Translations under genes and position numbers: made by a program
Notes under the pieces: model-generated
What the model saw: the letters and a program-made list of their open reading frames with translations, nothing else
Database searches by the model: none
Told to the model about the DNA's origin: nothing
Shown here: piece after piece, positions 62,901 through 64,000 of the stretch
How positions within the stretch are numbered: the stretch's first letter is position 1
How the letters are laid out: every line of letters starts with the position of its first letter
NCBI RefSeq assembly: GCF_000090795.2
Contig: NW_003546488.1
Coordinates: 11,802 to 75,801 of the forward strand
DNA from: Amphimedon queenslandica
Lineage: Eukaryota > Porifera > Demospongiae > Haplosclerida > Niphatidae
Length of the DNA: 64,000 nt
Reading direction: 5' to 3'

Positions 62901-63315
62901 TGTAAGTATAGCTATATCTATCAAAGTTGCAATTAGCTATAGTTGTGTGGTTTGAATTACGAATATTTATGCTACATCGAGTGATTAAAATATTGGCAAG
63001 TTTAATATGGCTACTACTTTCAATGAGAATATTTCGATACCTGGGGATTGAAGTACAATCAAGCACAGAATGATCACCCATTCCTTCTAAGGTAATATAT
63101 TGTACTTGCAATAAACTGACTTTGCCTGGTATAGTGTTAGTTCCAACGAAGTAGAAGATGCTGTTATTATATTGAGAAATATTCCCAGCATACACTGAAA
63201 ACGGATTACAAGGTGTATGAGTAACTGAACTGCAGTTATCAGACACATAATACTGATGAGAGGAGACACTGCAGAAGCTACTGAAGAATAAGAGTACAGC
63301 CACCAGTGGGAACAT
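59941..63315 (-). CDS. Intronless beta-helix plus multi-TM surface protein
   Basis: One open frame of 1124 residues. An N-terminal signal peptide (LVAVLLFFSSFCSVSS) is followed by about 450 residues of short Asn-rich repeats (PbH1-type right-handed beta-helix: NILITRCSINIRNSNHTTI), many N-glycosylation sites, then a Cys-rich EGF-like piece (CPIGFINNSGKCICREN; CGACKKSLLLGSNRCDEC). From about residue 730 come at least eight hydrophobic spans (TALYILIFALMGILLVVLLI to FIICISIFNLSLIMMVFY) and a charged cytosolic tail. Family known to me as large expansions in sponges, choanoflagellates and other protists; role unknown, perhaps adhesion or sensing. Intronless, unlike its neighbours. Confidence 0.8.
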   Translation of the reverse strand: MFPLVAVLLFFSSFCSVSSHQYYVSDNCSSVTHTPCNPFSVYAGNISQYNNSIFYFVGTNTIPGKVSLLQVQYITLEGMGDHSVLDCTSIPRYRNILIESSSHIKLANILITRCSINIRNSNHTTIANCNFDRYSYTYIRNGFDVNIVKSTLCTLDIMNTKLYDIRIIYTQPLSCQSNGHQYHLSLKNVTIDNSLYLDICHGRSYNVNVITENVESNQGHFDAVICTNSFYHINITNVSRRNMYNGLRVLYHFEKTDDYFSNHIQNSSKLIIEKSQFDDNMRGLSILKLPGYNGEYAKIHHSILVKSCRIRNNKRYGLFLENYSSAVMKHYTISINDTEIIGNKQNGLIYTDVVLNNVISNSTATGLSILGSTVKINGSAFITNNIGKDGGGMAIHDDSVIILFPNTSVNISNNHAMHKGGGVYFRNRITCLFKSDMSVHVHMLNNTAAVAGDDSYGNIVNAVDYCPPVFRPKVIKLSSDAIGFKFCDPENTTIEQYNESIPKKEIFPGEKLKFYIAMQGVGYNNEDSITDGVIDINIDNEQKLKEVPVNANCSLVEFTPNQTEYTLHNVTLTIHQYFDQFPLSHGGISQLFDDSRTQKFLEFNYSVNHCPIGFINNSGKCICRENISRKGARCNINTQTIEHDGKKWIGEYNDTCFISEACLLHCASTGPVSFTMDRPDAQCEDNRGELMCGACKKSLLLGSNRCDECKNPHLTALYILIFALMGILLVVLLIALNLTVSNGMLNGLLFYANVIKLYKPIFSSKEYFKNSEYVSLVIASWSNLDFGFEVCFYEGMDRYFNEWLQFVFPFYVWIIIIVIIALSWKFGKISRLVGSHAIPVLSTLLLLSYTKLTHTIVIVLHKREVTLYCPDSKETLSLWYEDPTVEYGKGKHAGLLAFAILVLITFVIPYTLFLLLGQLYEKYLSNFKIFKKFWCHFKYLCFKPIIDAYSGPMKDKYRFWPGLLLVARIPLLLSVTLVDSYIESESLLLCILLVVVASLLSLHVCFGGFYRRRVHNIVEIWFLFNLCIVVGLEIVSEDDEKGIWFIICISIFNLSLIMMVFYHAHLQLSTKKWYRKLWSKKRNDEVIAESETDEHKTVFIQMSEIIPTSTDLDVACRESVVELY

Positions 63316-63793
63316 CTCTCCTTGACTGGTAGTTCAAGTTATTAGTCTCTCTTTGAATGATAGTTTAATCTCTCCTTGAATGACTATGATAGTTTACTTA
63401 AACTATACAAGCATGCTTCTTTTTATAACATCTCTTATGTAAGATTATGTAGCAGTGTTACAGAATGTTGCATAAGGCATATCTAGTATTCTTGTGTGCA
63501 GATAGTTAGATGACCTTTCATTGCATGATACAATGAACAAATGAAGGGTTTCACATCATTGCTTCACTTTATAGATGCATGGCAATAAAGTATTAATTAT
63601 TTAATGAAAAAGGCATCAATAACTTCTTATTAAGCAGAGAACTCATGCTCTTTAAAGAAGGAAAATTTTTTTTACCTAAAGCAATATCTTTGAGTGCAGA
63701 CTGTATAAGCTCTTTCTCTGCTGCATTAATTATGAAGATCATTCCATGATTTAATGCAATAGTATTGCTATGGTATTAATAGCAAGCAGGCGT
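63316..63793. other. Upstream flank of the beta-helix gene
   Basis: AT-rich, with three near-repeats of TCTCTCTTTGAATGATAGTT just upstream of the ATG (63345..63390). No gene seen. Confidence 0.5.
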
Positions 63794-64000
63794 GGGAAGT
63801 AAATTACTTGTGTCTGATGTAACAGACAAGGAAAGGTCATTTAAATGTTTGTGTACATAACTTGATTTTAGGCTTTAAGCAATGATTTTTTAATGAACAG
63901 TTCATAAAAATCATTACTTAAAGCCTAAAATTGAGATATGTACACATAAAGTTAAATGACCTTTCCTTGTCTGTTACATCAGACATGAGTGATTACTCCC
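63794..64000. mobile_element. Full-length palindromic MITE at the window edge
   Basis: GGGAAGTAAATTACTTGTGT at the left pairs with GTCTGATG...ATTACTCCC at the right end. The two arms of about 98 bp (GATGTAACAGACAAGGAAAGG, TTTAGGCTTTAAG.AATGATTTTT) are near perfect inverted copies with a centre AATGAACAGTTCAT. The right target duplication is beyond the window. Confidence 0.85.

Overview
This looks like nuclear DNA of an early-branching animal, most likely a demosponge close to Amphimedon queenslandica. That is inferred from gene content and style: compact intron-containing genes, AT-rich short introns, a CARD/DEATH-NACHT-LRR receptor with an N-terminal 2A-type peptide, beta-helix/multi-TM receptor-like proteins, and many (ACATGT)n tracts and palindromic MITEs. 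No database search was possible. Exon edges were placed by hand from GT/AG sites, reading phase and family similarity.

Layout. 1-1.4 kb: damaged second copy of the 3' end of CEP135, interleaved with possible exons of a gene running off the left edge. 2.3-6.7 kb (-): four-exon NLR (2A peptide, DEATH, CARD-like, NACHT, leucine-rich C-terminus). 7.5-18.0 kb (-): CEP135, 19 coding exons, with an intronless multi-TM gene (+) nested in intron 4. 19.3-19.9 kb (+): Rab9. 20.8-21.4 kb (-): METTL27-like methyltransferase, head-to-head with a 98-codon unknown ORF (+). 22.2-25.6 kb (-): unrecognised five-exon gene, head-to-head with a cytosolic HSP70 (+, 26.0-27.7 kb) whose middle is an assembly gap. 28.4-33.6 kb (-) and 34.1-39.2 kb (+): two PH-domain docking proteins, head-to-head; the minus-strand one is Gab-like. 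39.9-41.2 kb (-): RBX1. 41.5-45.8 kb (-): P-loop NTPase, ZU5, UPA-like region and CARD. 46.0-57.2 kb (-): CBP/p300. 57.5-59.7 kb (-): Rab30-like GTPase. 59.9-63.3 kb (-): intronless beta-helix plus multi-TM protein. The right edge is a palindromic MITE.

Themes. The housekeeping genes (CEP135 centriole assembly, Rab9/Rab30 trafficking, HSP70, RBX1, CBP/p300) are well conserved. Between them sit fast-evolving innate-immunity genes: the 2A-NLR, and an NTPase-ZU5-UPA-like-CARD protein laid out much like vertebrate NLRP1. The two docking proteins, facing each other across about 450 bp, look like tyrosine-kinase signalling adaptors. Introns are filled with MITEs, a roughly 170-190 bp tandem repeat that often carries a 20-bp perfect palindrome, (ACATGT)n, and long (CT)n tracts just upstream of 3' splice sites.
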